The notes below the pieces were generated by a model. It saw only the letters and a list, made by a program, of their open reading frames with translations. It was not told the DNA's origin and made no database searches. DNA of 12,225 bases from Candidatus Bipolaricaulota bacterium (lineage in GTDB: Bacteria > Bipolaricaulota > Bipolaricaulia > Bipolaricaulales > Bipolaricaulaceae), in the NCBI GenBank assembly GCA_021163465.1, contig JAGGWU010000046.1, forward strand, positions 1 through 12,225, read 5' to 3'. This document shows, piece by piece, positions 1 through 6,285 of this stretch (position 1 is the stretch's first letter; each line of letters begins with the position of its first letter). Position numbers and translations under genes: made by a program.

Positions 1-53
1 GGCCGAATCCTCTCCCACTGTTCATTCGTCAGCTCATAGCCTTGCTCCCGCAT
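1..53 (-). CDS. Transposase N-terminus, IS5 superfamily (DUF4096-like), partial
   Basis: Only the first 17 codons are present, reading MREQGYELTNEQWERIR before the left edge. The pattern [Y]-E-L-T-[DN]-E-Q-W-x-[RK]-I is the characteristic opening of DUF4096-type transposases, the N-terminal piece of IS5-superfamily enzymes, which are often split into orfA and orfB. The ATG at 53-51 is preceded by a short TTGAGGT that can act as a ribosome-binding site. It belongs to the element that interrupts the HEPN gene. Whether the transposase is intact cannot be judged. The family call rests on a short but distinctive stretch. Confidence 0.65.
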   Translation of the reverse strand, partial: MREQGYELTNEQWERIR

Positions 54-96
54 ACCTCAAGATCAGCCGAAAACACACGGGTTTTGAAACCACCTC
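1..96 (-). mobile_element. End of an insertion sequence inserted in the HEPN gene (partial)
   Basis: The HEPN reading frame stops making sense exactly where minus-strand sequence beginning GAGGTGGTTTCAAAACCCG starts at base 96. About 43 bases further in, a transposase-like frame opens. This is the layout of an IS5-superfamily element: terminal inverted repeat, short leader, then the transposase. The three bases before the proposed end read CTA (minus strand, positions 100-98 are G-C-T with the A at 97), and could be a TNA-type target duplication as used by the IS427/IS1031 groups. The other end is outside the window, so the inverted repeat and the target duplication cannot be confirmed. Confidence 0.6.
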
Positions 97-200
97 TAGC
101 ACCGCGATGCGCAGGAGTCGTAATCACCCAATTCTAAGGCCGCCTCGGCCGTCTTGAGGAACTTCTCCGCTTTGGAAACCAGATCCGTGATTTCCTTCAT
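96..200 (-). pseudogene. HEPN-domain protein (toxin type), truncated by an insertion sequence
   Basis: The frame opens with MKEITDLVSKAEKFLKTAEA and runs to ...LGDYDSCASRC, then meets TAG at 98-96. The opening is the first two helices of a HEPN domain, in which 'GDYxSAxSRxYYAMFYAA' normally follows. Here the protein ends immediately before the usual tyrosine pair. Only 34 residues remain of roughly 120-140, and the R-x4-6-H motif that forms the nuclease active site in toxic HEPN proteins is missing. The start overlaps the stop of the upstream MNT gene by four bases (ATGA), the usual arrangement of MNT-HEPN pairs. The break coincides with the IS end. I infer a dead toxin or partner protein. 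Confidence 0.72.
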
Positions 201-517
201 ACCGGTACTCCCTCCCCTCTCACGTTGAGGAGGAAGGGCGAGTTGTAGGATTTGTAAAAACTCTCGGGGAGCACAACCACCGAAACCAATTCACCTTCCT
301 CGAGGAGGATATCCAAGAGGAGATCGCTCAAGCTTCGGTGCACCTCATCGGGCCTCAATACATTATCCACCACTACCAGGAGGTCCACATCCGAATCTTC
401 CGTTGCCGTCCCGCGCGCATGGGAGCCATAGAGGATCACGGCCCTGAGGCGGGAGCCATATTTCTTCTCGAGGAATCCCTTGACACGCTGGACGATGGAG
501 CGAATGCGTTCATCCAT
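197..517 (-). CDS. Minimal nucleotidyltransferase (MNT), MNT-HEPN antitoxin type
   Basis: This is a 106-residue protein. The nucleotidyltransferase signature lies at residues 30-48: Y-G-S-H-A-R-G, six residues, then S-D-V-D-L-L-V-V. G31 and S32 contact the nucleotide, and D43 and D45 are the metal-binding acidic pair. In characterised pairs such as Shewanella MntA/HepT, the MNT protein transfers AMP to a tyrosine of the HEPN toxin and neutralises it. The frame extends upstream to 550, but I chose the ATG at 517 because a GGGAGG ribosome-binding site lies six bases before it and the family begins here. The stop overlaps the HEPN start. The gene looks intact, but its partner is destroyed by an insertion, so it is now probably an orphan. 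Confidence 0.85.
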   Translation of the reverse strand: MDERIRSIVQRVKGFLEKKYGSRLRAVILYGSHARGTATEDSDVDLLVVVDNVLRPDEVHRSLSDLLLDILLEEGELVSVVVLPESFYKSYNSPFLLNVRGEGVPV

Positions 518-518
518 C

Positions 519-668
519 CTAAACCTCCCAGTTGTTCGCTGAAAGGTCATTCGTTACCTTCGTTGAGTTTAAACTCCATCGAAGCGCCAAGCCCCCGATG
601 ATGAAATAGGGAATCCCTTGGTCCTCCAGAAACCTGGCGATCTCCGCTGCCGCTCGCAGGAGGTTCAT
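519..668 (-). pseudogene. Nucleotidyltransferase (AbiEii/DUF6036-like) N-terminal fragment
   Basis: From the ATG at 668 the frame gives 49 residues. The core, AAAEIARFLEDQGIPYFIIGGLAL, resembles the first helix and strand of nucleotidyltransferases of the AbiEii/DUF6036 type, in which an 'xxIGGxA' glycine pair precedes the D-x-D metal site some ten residues later. After GGLALRW the similarity ends and the frame stops next to the MNT gene. The catalytic aspartates and about three quarters of the family's usual length (150-250 residues) are missing, so an internal deletion is likely. The ATG overlaps the stop of the preceding 93-residue gene (ATGA), so the two were co-translated. The family assignment rests on one short motif. 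Confidence 0.55.
524..529 (-). promoter_or_regulatory. Ribosome-binding site fixing the MNT start
   Basis: GGGAGG on the minus strand lies six bases upstream of the ATG at 517. It sits inside the last codons of the truncated upstream nucleotidyltransferase frame, whose TAG stop (521-519) is just before the MNT ATG. This suggests the two were one operon with translational coupling. Confidence 0.6.
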
Positions 669-946
669 TTCTTCCCGCCCTCCATGCGCGATAGGGCCCG
701 GCGCATAGCTAAAAGTAGAGGCGACGGAGTTTCCGAGCACTTTCCCCCGCACAGGCTCCAGAGCTCGAGGTAGATCTGGAGGGAACGTTCAGGGGATAGA
801 AAGGCAAGGAACGCGGCTCGCTCAGTCTCAATGCGCTCCGCTGCGGCCCTCTGACCGGAGAGCCACTGGCGCACCGCCTGCCCATCCAGAGCCCGTGAAA
901 TCGGTCCCCTTTCTCGGTTATTCAAAAGCCCGCTCACTTCCTCCAT
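665..946 (-). CDS. Unrecognised 93-residue protein coupled to a nucleotidyltransferase
   Basis: The frame is continuous with the HsdR remnant's first frame, but residues after ATG 946 do not look like a restriction enzyme. The ATG has a GGGAGG sequence 11 bases upstream, a somewhat long spacing. The predicted protein begins MEEVSGLLNNRERGPISRAL and is mainly helical and charged, with a basic C-terminal end (MRRALSRMEGGKK). It has no membrane segment or signal peptide and three cysteines, two of them in 'LCGGKC'. Its TGA overlaps the ATG of the nucleotidyltransferase fragment. I do not recognise the family. The layout suggests the small partner of a two-gene nucleotidyltransferase module. It could instead be the C-terminal part of a longer gene fused to HsdR by deletion. 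Confidence 0.5.
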   Translation of the reverse strand: MEEVSGLLNNRERGPISRALDGQAVRQWLSGQRAAAERIETERAAFLAFLSPERSLQIYLELWSLCGGKCSETPSPLLLAMRRALSRMEGGKK

Positions 947-961
947 AATACTCAAGACCTC

Positions 962-1807
962 CCGCCAGGTCCCCCCAGCCGGATGGGTAGGTGCCCCTTG
1001 ATGATACAGCGGGGGTCGTTGGTGCCGTCGGCGAAGGGCGAGAAGGTGTTGTGGGCTTGGTCGCGCAACACGATCCGGTCGGCGAGAAAGAGGATCCGCG
1101 CCGGCCGTTCGGGGTGACGACGCTTGAGCCACCCGGACTTGATCAGTTTCCACGCGATCTGAAAGGCCGCGAAGGTCTTCCCTGTTCCGGTGGCCATGGC
1201 GAGGAGTACCCGGCGTTGGCCCCGCATGAGGCTTGATCACCTCGCGGATGGCCACTTCTTGGAAGTAGTATGGGCGCTTGCCGCACAGGTATTCCGGGCA
1301 ATAGCCGTATAGGAGCGGGTTTTCGGACCGCTCTTTCCCCAGACGGGACAGGTACTCCACCCGCTGGTCCCTGACCTCGATCTTCCCTAGGCCCGTGTTC
1401 ACTTGCCAACGCTGCCAAAGTTCGTCCGGCGTGGGAAAACGATCCAGTTCACGGGCGGAGTCGGTGAAGAAGTCGAACTCCACGATGCCGCGGCCGTTGG
1501 TGGAATAGGCGAAGGCGAGGCCCAAGTCGCGGGCATACCCCTTGGCCTGCTCCAGGCCCGCGTCCGGAGGTTTATACTCCGGCTCCGCCTCTACCACCGC
1601 GATGGGGAACCCGTCGGTGAGGCGCAGGAGGTAATCCACCTTGCGGCCCCGGCCGCGACGGACCTGATCGCCGGCGAGGATGATCTTTCCCGGCGTGTAA
1701 CGCACGTTACGTTGGTAATAAAACTCACGCGTGACCTGTCGATCGGTCCACCCGGCTGCCTTCAACAGGGGCTCGACGAGCCTCGCCCGCGTGTCGGCTT
1801 CGTTCAT
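962..1807 (-). pseudogene. Type I restriction enzyme R subunit (HsdR-like), frameshifted and truncated
   Basis: HsdR proteins cut DNA and translocate it with an SF2 motor. The first frame begins MNEADTRARLVEPLLKAAGW, typical of the family. It carries the nuclease-like core around residues 58-91: D-Y-L-L-R, then V-V-E-A-E, then L-E-Q-A-K-G-Y. The canonical E-x-K reads E-A-E here. At about 1225 the frame is lost; one missing base separates '...EVIKPHA' from 'RGQRRVLLAMATGTGKT'. The second frame holds Walker A (MATGTGKT, 1197-1174) and the following 'RILFLADRIVLRDQA' motif, then breaks off near 962. DEAD-box and later helicase motifs are missing: about 280 residues remain of 750-1000. No Shine-Dalgarno precedes either possible ATG (1813 or 1807). 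I chose 1807 because the family starts there. No HsdS or HsdM is nearby. Confidence 0.8.
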
Positions 1808-1813
1808 GCCCAT

Positions 1814-2222
1814 AAGCTTATGGCCATTTTAATCTGAATGATCCAAGGCAGAAATCTAGCGTGCGGGGAGGCAGTGTCTCGGGAAGTGTCTCGCTTTGGG
1901 GGTATGGTGCTCTTCCCTAAAAAATCCTGAGAAGGAAGGGAAGAGCGTTCCGAAAACAATCCCGCAACCGGATCCTGGGGATCCTTTGTGGAGCCCAAGG
2001 GATGGATCAAGGCACTTTTAGCGGCTCATGCCGGAAGGCCGCTGGCTCTATCTTCAAACCCCGCTGTCCGGTTCTTCCTTTACTCCGCCAACCGGTTAAA
2101 ACGGTAGAAGCTGCCATGCTCCTGGACACACTTGCCGAGGCGCTATCTCGCCCGCCTTGGAGTGAATCGGGGGCTTTTTCGGGCTCTGCCGCGGCGTCCT
2201 GGGCCCAAAACCGGGCGAAGAG
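1814..2222. other. Intergenic stretch without a recognisable gene
   Basis: About 410 bases lie between the metK stop and the HsdR remnant, both on the minus strand. Open frames here are short and resemble nothing. Visible structure includes a 14-bp perfect palindrome, CCATAAGCTTATGG, at 1810-1823 over the HsdR start. AGTGTCTCG occurs as a tandem direct repeat at 1873-1881 and 1885-1893. There is a 10-bp inverted repeat at 1909-1946, a GGATCC pair near 1971-1984, and a CCGGTT/AACCGG repeat at 2068-2073 and 2090-2095. I see no convincing metK terminator with a T-run. The stretch may be the scar of the accessory island's edge. Confidence 0.5.
1909..1946. repeat. Perfect 10-bp inverted repeat, stem-loop
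   Basis: GCTCTTCCCT at 1909-1918 pairs with AGGGAAGAGC at 1937-1946 around an 18-base centre. The centre itself holds TCCT-GAGA-AGGA, an inner stem with a GNRA-type loop. On the plus strand, three more G-U pairs could extend the outer stem. No T-run follows on either strand, so it does not look like an ordinary terminator. It could be an attenuator or small structured RNA, a protein-binding site, or the remnant of an element end. Confidence 0.6.
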
Positions 2223-3422
2223 CTATACCACCTTGCCGGTGCGCTGAGCCAAGATGCGTTGGAGCTTTTCCACCATATCGGTCCGCTCCCACGGGGGGTC
2301 GAGCTCGATCCTGCCGAAGTGGCCGTAGCAGGAAAAGGGCTCGTAGATGGGGCGGCGTAGGTCCAAACATTCGATAATAGCCGCGGGCCGGAAATCGAAC
2401 ACCGAAAGCACGATCTCCCGCAACATATCGTCGGAGACCACGCCCGTGCCGAAGGAGTCCACGTTCACTGCCAAAGGGCGGGCCCTTCCAATGGCATAGG
2501 CTACCTGGACTTCGCACTCCCGGGCGAGCCCGGCGGCCACCAAATTCTTGGCCACGTACCGCGCCATGTAGGAACCGGAGCGGTCCACCTTGGTGGGGTC
2601 CTTCCCGGAGAAGGCGCCTCCGCCGTGGGAGCCGTAGCCGCCGTAGGTATCTACGATGATCTTCCGGCCGGTCATCCCGGTGTCGCCCACCGGTCCGCCT
2701 ATCACGAACCTGCCGGAGGTGTTCACGTAAACCTCTGTGCGTTCATCCAACCAACCGTCGAGGACCGGTTCCACCACGTATTTTTTGATGTCCTCCTCCA
2801 GATCCTCGAGCTCCACCTCCGGGTCATGTTGGGCCGCAAGGAGCACCGTGTGGGCCCGCACGGGTTTCCCGTTCTCGTACTCCAGCGTGACCTGCGTCTT
2901 TCCATCGGGGCGGAGGTAGGGAAGGGTCCCGTCCTTGCGCACCTCGGCCAGGCGTTTGGCGAGTTTGTGGGCCAGGGTGATGGGGAGGGGCATGTACTCC
3001 GGGGTCTGTGTCGTGGCATAGCCGAACATGATCCCCTGGTCTCCGGCGCCCAACCGGTCTTTGGGATCCCGGGAACCGTGTTTCACTTCCCAAGAGGAAA
3101 GCACTGCCTGGGCGATATCCGGGGACTGGCGGCGCAGGAGGTTCATTACGGTGCAGCTTTCATACGAGATCCCATAGCTGGGGTCGGTGTAACCCACCTT
3201 CTTCAGCACCTGGCGAGCGATCTCGTCGGGATCCACCTCGGCCTCGGTGGCGATCTCCCCACCGACGATGATGAGGCTCTGGGTCACGAAGACCTCACAG
3301 GCCACGCGACCGTAGGGGTCTTGGGAGAGAACGGCGTCCAATACGGCGTCGGAGATCCTGTCGGCGATCTTGTCCGGGTGCCCTTCAGCTACCGATTCCG
3401 AAGTGATGAGCTTTGTCTGCAC
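2223..3422 (-). CDS. metK: S-adenosylmethionine synthetase (methionine adenosyltransferase)
   Basis: MetK makes S-adenosylmethionine from methionine and ATP in the cytosol, with release of phosphate and diphosphate. All family signatures are present: the N-terminal [11 protein letters not shown] (ATP site and first metal ligands), [12 protein letters not shown] near residue 125, and the glycine-rich [16 protein letters not shown] loop near 270. Length is 399 residues, normal for bacterial MetK (380-400). The start is one of two consecutive GTG codons (3425 or 3422). I chose 3422 because AGGAGGT at 3426-3432 abuts the first GTG with no spacer. The gene has its own promoter in the 137-base gap after the upstream M24 gene. 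I saw no SAM riboswitch in that leader. Confidence 0.97.
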   Translation of the reverse strand: MQTKLITSESVAEGHPDKIADRISDAVLDAVLSQDPYGRVACEVFVTQSLIIVGGEIATEAEVDPDEIARQVLKKVGYTDPSYGISYESCTVMNLLRRQSPDIAQAVLSSWEVKHGSRDPKDRLGAGDQGIMFGYATTQTPEYMPLPITLAHKLAKRLAEVRKDGTLPYLRPDGKTQVTLEYENGKPVRAHTVLLAAQHDPEVELEDLEEDIKKYVVEPVLDGWLDERTEVYVNTSGRFVIGGPVGDTGMTGRKIIVDTYGGYGSHGGGAFSGKDPTKVDRSGSYMARYVAKNLVAAGLARECEVQVAYAIGRARPLAVNVDSFGTGVVSDDMLREIVLSVFDFRPAAIIECLDLRRPIYEPFSCYGHFGRIELDPPWERTDMVEKLQRILAQRTGKVV

Positions 3423-3425
3423 CAC

Positions 3426-3432
3426 ACCTCCT
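3426..3432 (-). promoter_or_regulatory. metK Shine-Dalgarno, decides between two GTG starts
   Basis: AGGAGGT on the minus strand directly touches GTG 3425-3423 and lies three bases before GTG 3422-3420. The second is the better spaced start, though still short. Confidence 0.6.
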
Positions 3433-3449
3433 TTTTTTACGGTCCGTGG

Positions 3450-3478
3450 ATGGTATGGAAGTCTCCTTCAACTTGCAA
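3450..3478 (-). promoter_or_regulatory. Probable metK promoter
   Basis: On the minus strand, TTGCAA (3478-3473) and TACCAT (3455-3450) are separated by 17 bases, matching four of six positions in each sigma-70-type hexamer. The predicted start leaves a leader of about 20 bases before the ribosome-binding site. A GAAG-GAGA-CTTC mini-hairpin sits in the spacer. Confidence 0.5.
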
Positions 3479-3559
3479 CCAGGACCCATAGAACAATGAT
3501 TCTGCACCACCCTTGATCATGGTTTCGCCTACCCAGGGCTACCGAGCATTCCGTTTCCC

Positions 3560-4741
3560 TCAATTTATGGTGAGGTCAGCCAAATCACGAGGATAGTGGG
3601 TCAATAACTCGATGCCGTCCTCCGTCACCACCACGGTGTCGGAGTGGCGGAAGCCGGCGAACCCGGGGATATAGATCCCTGGCTCCACCGAGAACACCAT
3701 CCCCGGCTCGATCACCGTGTCGTCCCCGATGTCGAAGAAGGGGGACTCGTGCATGCGGATGCCCAGGGCGTGGCCAGTGTGATGGAGCCAGTATCCTTGG
3801 ATCCCCTCTTTGGCGAAGAAAGCCCGCACCGCCCGATCCACATCGCGGCAGCGCCGCCCGGGCTTGATCTGCGAAAACGCGAGCTCCTGTGCCGCCAGCA
3901 TGAGCTCGAAGTACCGCCTTTGCTCCTCCGTGGGCCTTCCCACGATCATGGTGCGCTCGAGCTCAGCCCAGTAACCCCCCACATCGGCGGTGGCCCCGGT
4001 GACGAGGACATCCCCCCTCTTGATGCGGGCGTTGGTGGTGATGGCGTGGGGAACCGCCGATCCGGGCCCTACCTGCCCGCGGAAGCCGGCGTAGGCGGGG
4101 AGCCCTGGCTTGGTGGGGTGGTAATCGGGGCCCAGGGCGCGGAACATGGCCGCCGAGGCCTCGTAAGAAGCCCGGGCGGAGATCTCCGTCTCGGTGCAAC
4201 CGGGACGGGTGTACTCCTGGAGCAAGGAGTGGGCCAAGTTCGCCCATTTGGCGCTTTCCCGGAGGAGTTCGATTTCCTCGGGGCTCTTCACCCACATCAT
4301 CCGCTCCAGTGTCTCTGCCACCTCAACGACCTCGACGGAGATCACCTCGCTGAGCTTGGGGCCGCGGTAACCGTAGCCGCCCGCGTAACCGTTTGAGTCC
4401 ACACCAATTCTTTTCCCCTCGAGGCCCAGTTCCCGCAGCAGGTCGCCCAAAAGGCGCATGGGATGGCGTTCGTCGGGATACTCGGGGTAGGTCACCACCT
4501 CTGCCTCGCACGCCTCCCCTGCATGTTCTCGCTCCAATAACGGCACGAAAAGCACCGGGCGCCTTCCGAACGTCCAAACTAAGGCTATGGGTCTCTCGGT
4601 GGCGATGAATGAAAACCGGCTTAAGTAGAAGATGTTGTGCGGGGCAAATAAACACACGCCCGCGATGCCCTTTATCCCGAGCTCCTCCTCGAGCGTCTTC
4701 CGACGCCGCGCTATTTCGCCATCGCTTATGCGTACCGCCAT
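3560..4741 (-). CDS. M24-family protein (Xaa-Pro peptidase/creatinase-like), metal site degenerate
   Basis: The protein has 393 residues: a creatinase-type N-terminal domain (about 10-145) and a pita-bread catalytic domain (about 155-390). Most relatives are metal-dependent proline aminopeptidases or dipeptidases with ligands D, D, H, E, E. By eye against E. coli PepP, H324 (in HHTGHALG) and E353 (in FSVEPGIY) are kept. The first Asp is Gly249 (in VTGATAD), the second is Glu260 (in YWAELERT) and the last Glu is Ser367 (in FRHSDT). Three of five ligands differ, so it may act without metals, as creatinase does, or on other substrates. His232 (VPHA) matches the conserved proton-shuttle histidine. 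The ATG follows GAGGAG at seven bases. I avoid the symbol pepQ for this reason. Confidence 0.85.
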   Translation of the reverse strand: MAVRISDGEIARRRKTLEEELGIKGIAGVCLFAPHNIFYLSRFSFIATERPIALVWTFGRRPVLFVPLLEREHAGEACEAEVVTYPEYPDERHPMRLLGDLLRELGLEGKRIGVDSNGYAGGYGYRGPKLSEVISVEVVEVAETLERMMWVKSPEEIELLRESAKWANLAHSLLQEYTRPGCTETEISARASYEASAAMFRALGPDYHPTKPGLPAYAGFRGQVGPGSAVPHAITTNARIKRGDVLVTGATADVGGYWAELERTMIVGRPTEEQRRYFELMLAAQELAFSQIKPGRRCRDVDRAVRAFFAKEGIQGYWLHHTGHALGIRMHESPFFDIGDDTVIEPGMVFSVEPGIYIPGFAGFRHSDTVVVTEDGIELLTHYPRDLADLTIN

Positions 4742-4777
4742 CCCCCCTCTCCTCGATTCCGGGACGAGTGTCCCCGC

Positions 4778-4783
4778 ATTATA
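4778..4783 (-). promoter_or_regulatory. Possible -10 element for the M24-family gene
   Basis: A perfect TATAAT reads on the minus strand 37 bases before the ATG, in the short divergent region shared with the hydantoinase remnant. No good -35 hexamer is visible at 16-18 bases, so the promoter call is tentative. Confidence 0.35.
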
Positions 4784-4844
4784 TGCGCTCTACGGGCATG
4801 GGAATTTTTCCGCCAATACCGGGATCGGCTACCATCGGGAACCG

Positions 4845-5944
4845 ATGGCGATTACCTTGGGCGTAGATATCGGCGGGACGTTCACCGACTTCGTGTGGGC
4901 CGAGGATGGCGCGCTCCGCGTCCTCAAACTACCCACCGCCCCGGCCCAGGAAGAGGATTTCCTCGCGGGACCGGAACGCTTGCCGATGGGGAAGATCAGA
5001 AGGATCGTCCACGGGACCACTGTGGCTACCAATGCGCTTCTTGAAGGGAAGTGGGCGGCGACGGCCCTCATCACCACCGCGGGGTTCCGGGACGTCCTCG
5101 AGATCGGCCGCCAGAACCGGCCCTCCCTCTACGACCTTTTCTGTGACCGGCCGCCGCCCCTGGTGCCCCGGGAATGGCGCCTGGAGGTGCCCGAGCGCCT
5201 GGACGCCCGGGACCGGGCGATTCGTCCGCTGGACGAGGAAGCGGTGCGGGAGCTGGCGGCGAAGATAAAGGCCGGCGGAATTCAAGCGGTGGCGGTGGTC
5301 TTTCTCTTCTCTTTCCTCAACCCGGTCCACGAGCGGCGTGTGGAGAAAATCCTGCGGGAGGAGAGGGGTAGAGGCCCCTATCACCCTCTCCTCGGAAGTC
5401 CTCCCGGAGTTCCGGGAGTACGAGCGCACCTCCACCACGGCCATGACCGCGGCCTTGCGGCCGGTGGTGGAGGGGTATCTTTCGCACCTCTCCGGGGCCC
5501 TGGCCTCGAAGGGGATAGACGCGCCGATCCTCGTGATGCAGTCCAGTGGGGGCGTGGCGGGTGGGCCTCGCCGTGGGATTCCACGACCTCATCACCCTGA
5601 ACACCACAGTGGAGGCCCTGGAGCTGGCCTATCCTCTGCGGGTGGAGCGGTACGAACTGCGGGAGGGTTCGGGGGGCAAGGGCAGATACCGTGGTGGGAT
5701 GGGGATCCGACGGGACATCCGGGTCCTGGGCCACCGGGCGGTGGTCTCGCTGCTCGCGGACCGGCGGGCGCGGGGACCGTGGGGCCTCGAAGGAGGTGCC
5801 CCTGGCGCCCCGGGCGAAGATTTCCTAATTATCGACGGAGAAGAGAAACGGATACCCGCCAAGGGGACGGTGGAAGTACCACCGGACGGGATCATCTCCA
5901 TCCGCACCCCCGGCGGCGGTGGGTATGGCACATCCCAAACATGA
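4845..5944 (+). pseudogene. Hydantoinase/oxoprolinase HyuA-HyuB deletion fusion
   Basis: Intact HyuA/HyuB pairs hydrolyse hydantoins or 5-oxoproline with ATP. From ATG 4845 the frame starts MAITLGVDIGGTFTDFVW, the HyuA phosphate-binding opening, followed by HGTTVATNALLE and the usual N-terminal domain up to EKILREE near 5363. One extra base there shifts the frame. The next frame continues with SSEVLPEFREYERTSTT and VMQSSGGV up to about 5553. The sequence then jumps, in a third frame, to the C-terminal end of HyuB: LNTTVEALELAYPLRVERYELR, GSGGKGRYRGG and the terminal PGGGGYG. About 235 of some 690 HyuA residues and the last 125 of about 570 HyuB residues remain. The ATP and substrate sites are incomplete. 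The start could lie upstream in the open frame from 4632, but homology begins at 4845. Confidence 0.88.
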
Positions 5945-6008
5945 CGCGCGGAAACGTCAAGAGCCAAGACGAGGCCCCGAGCCATGAACGTGGTACAAGG
6001 GTGCCTCC

Positions 6009-6034
6009 AAGCCCGGCTCGTGGATCGGGCTTTT
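6009..6034 (+). terminator. Rho-independent terminator after the hydantoinase remnant
   Basis: AAGCCCG (6009-6015) pairs with CGGGCTT (6026-6032) over a 10-base loop, followed by TTTT then GTCCTGCTT. It lies 65 bases after the pseudogene stop and points in its direction. On the opposite strand no T-run follows, so it does not serve the kinase gene that converges from the right. Confidence 0.7.
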
Positions 6035-6285
6035 GTCCTGCTTAAGTAATCTCGATTTCCGAGGTCAACGTCCACGCAGGTGACCCGATGCCAGGAGGTA
6101 AGCGAGACATACCCCCAAGGTGAGGCCCACGCATCCCGTGCCGATGGTGGCAGCCTTTAACGGTCAATACCTCAACAGAAATATGGCACGTTTCCACTCA
6201 CTGAGCCCCGAAGCCCCCTTCATTGATTCTGTCACTGCACTGGATCCCTGAGTTCTTTTCTAGTCCCCATGTGCGGGGTGGGTCT
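6035..6285. other. Intergenic stretch, nothing recognised
   Basis: About 250 bases lie between the terminator and the kinase stop, where two transcription units converge. There is no open frame with coding character. The one structure is a short CCCC/GGGG hairpin at 6265-6278, just past the kinase stop and without a T-run. Confidence 0.5.

Noticed and set aside
1804..2010. A 68-codon minus-strand frame upstream of the HsdR remnant
   Set aside because: It overlaps the HsdR start in another frame, has no ribosome-binding site and resembles no protein.
2625..3491. A 288-codon plus-strand frame opposite metK
   Set aside because: It is an antisense shadow of a highly conserved gene and has no recognisable protein features.
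3426..3559. A possible SAM-sensing riboswitch before metK
   Set aside because: The leader lacks the SAM-I conserved core and the predicted transcription start leaves only a very short leader.
4632..4844. A 71-residue N-terminal extension of the hydantoinase frame
   Set aside because: It overlaps the divergent M24 gene and its promoter, and HyuA homology starts exactly at MAITLGVDIGGTFTDF.
6265..6278. CCCC/GGGG hairpin after the kinase stop as a terminator
   Set aside because: The stem is only four pairs and no T-run follows on the minus strand.
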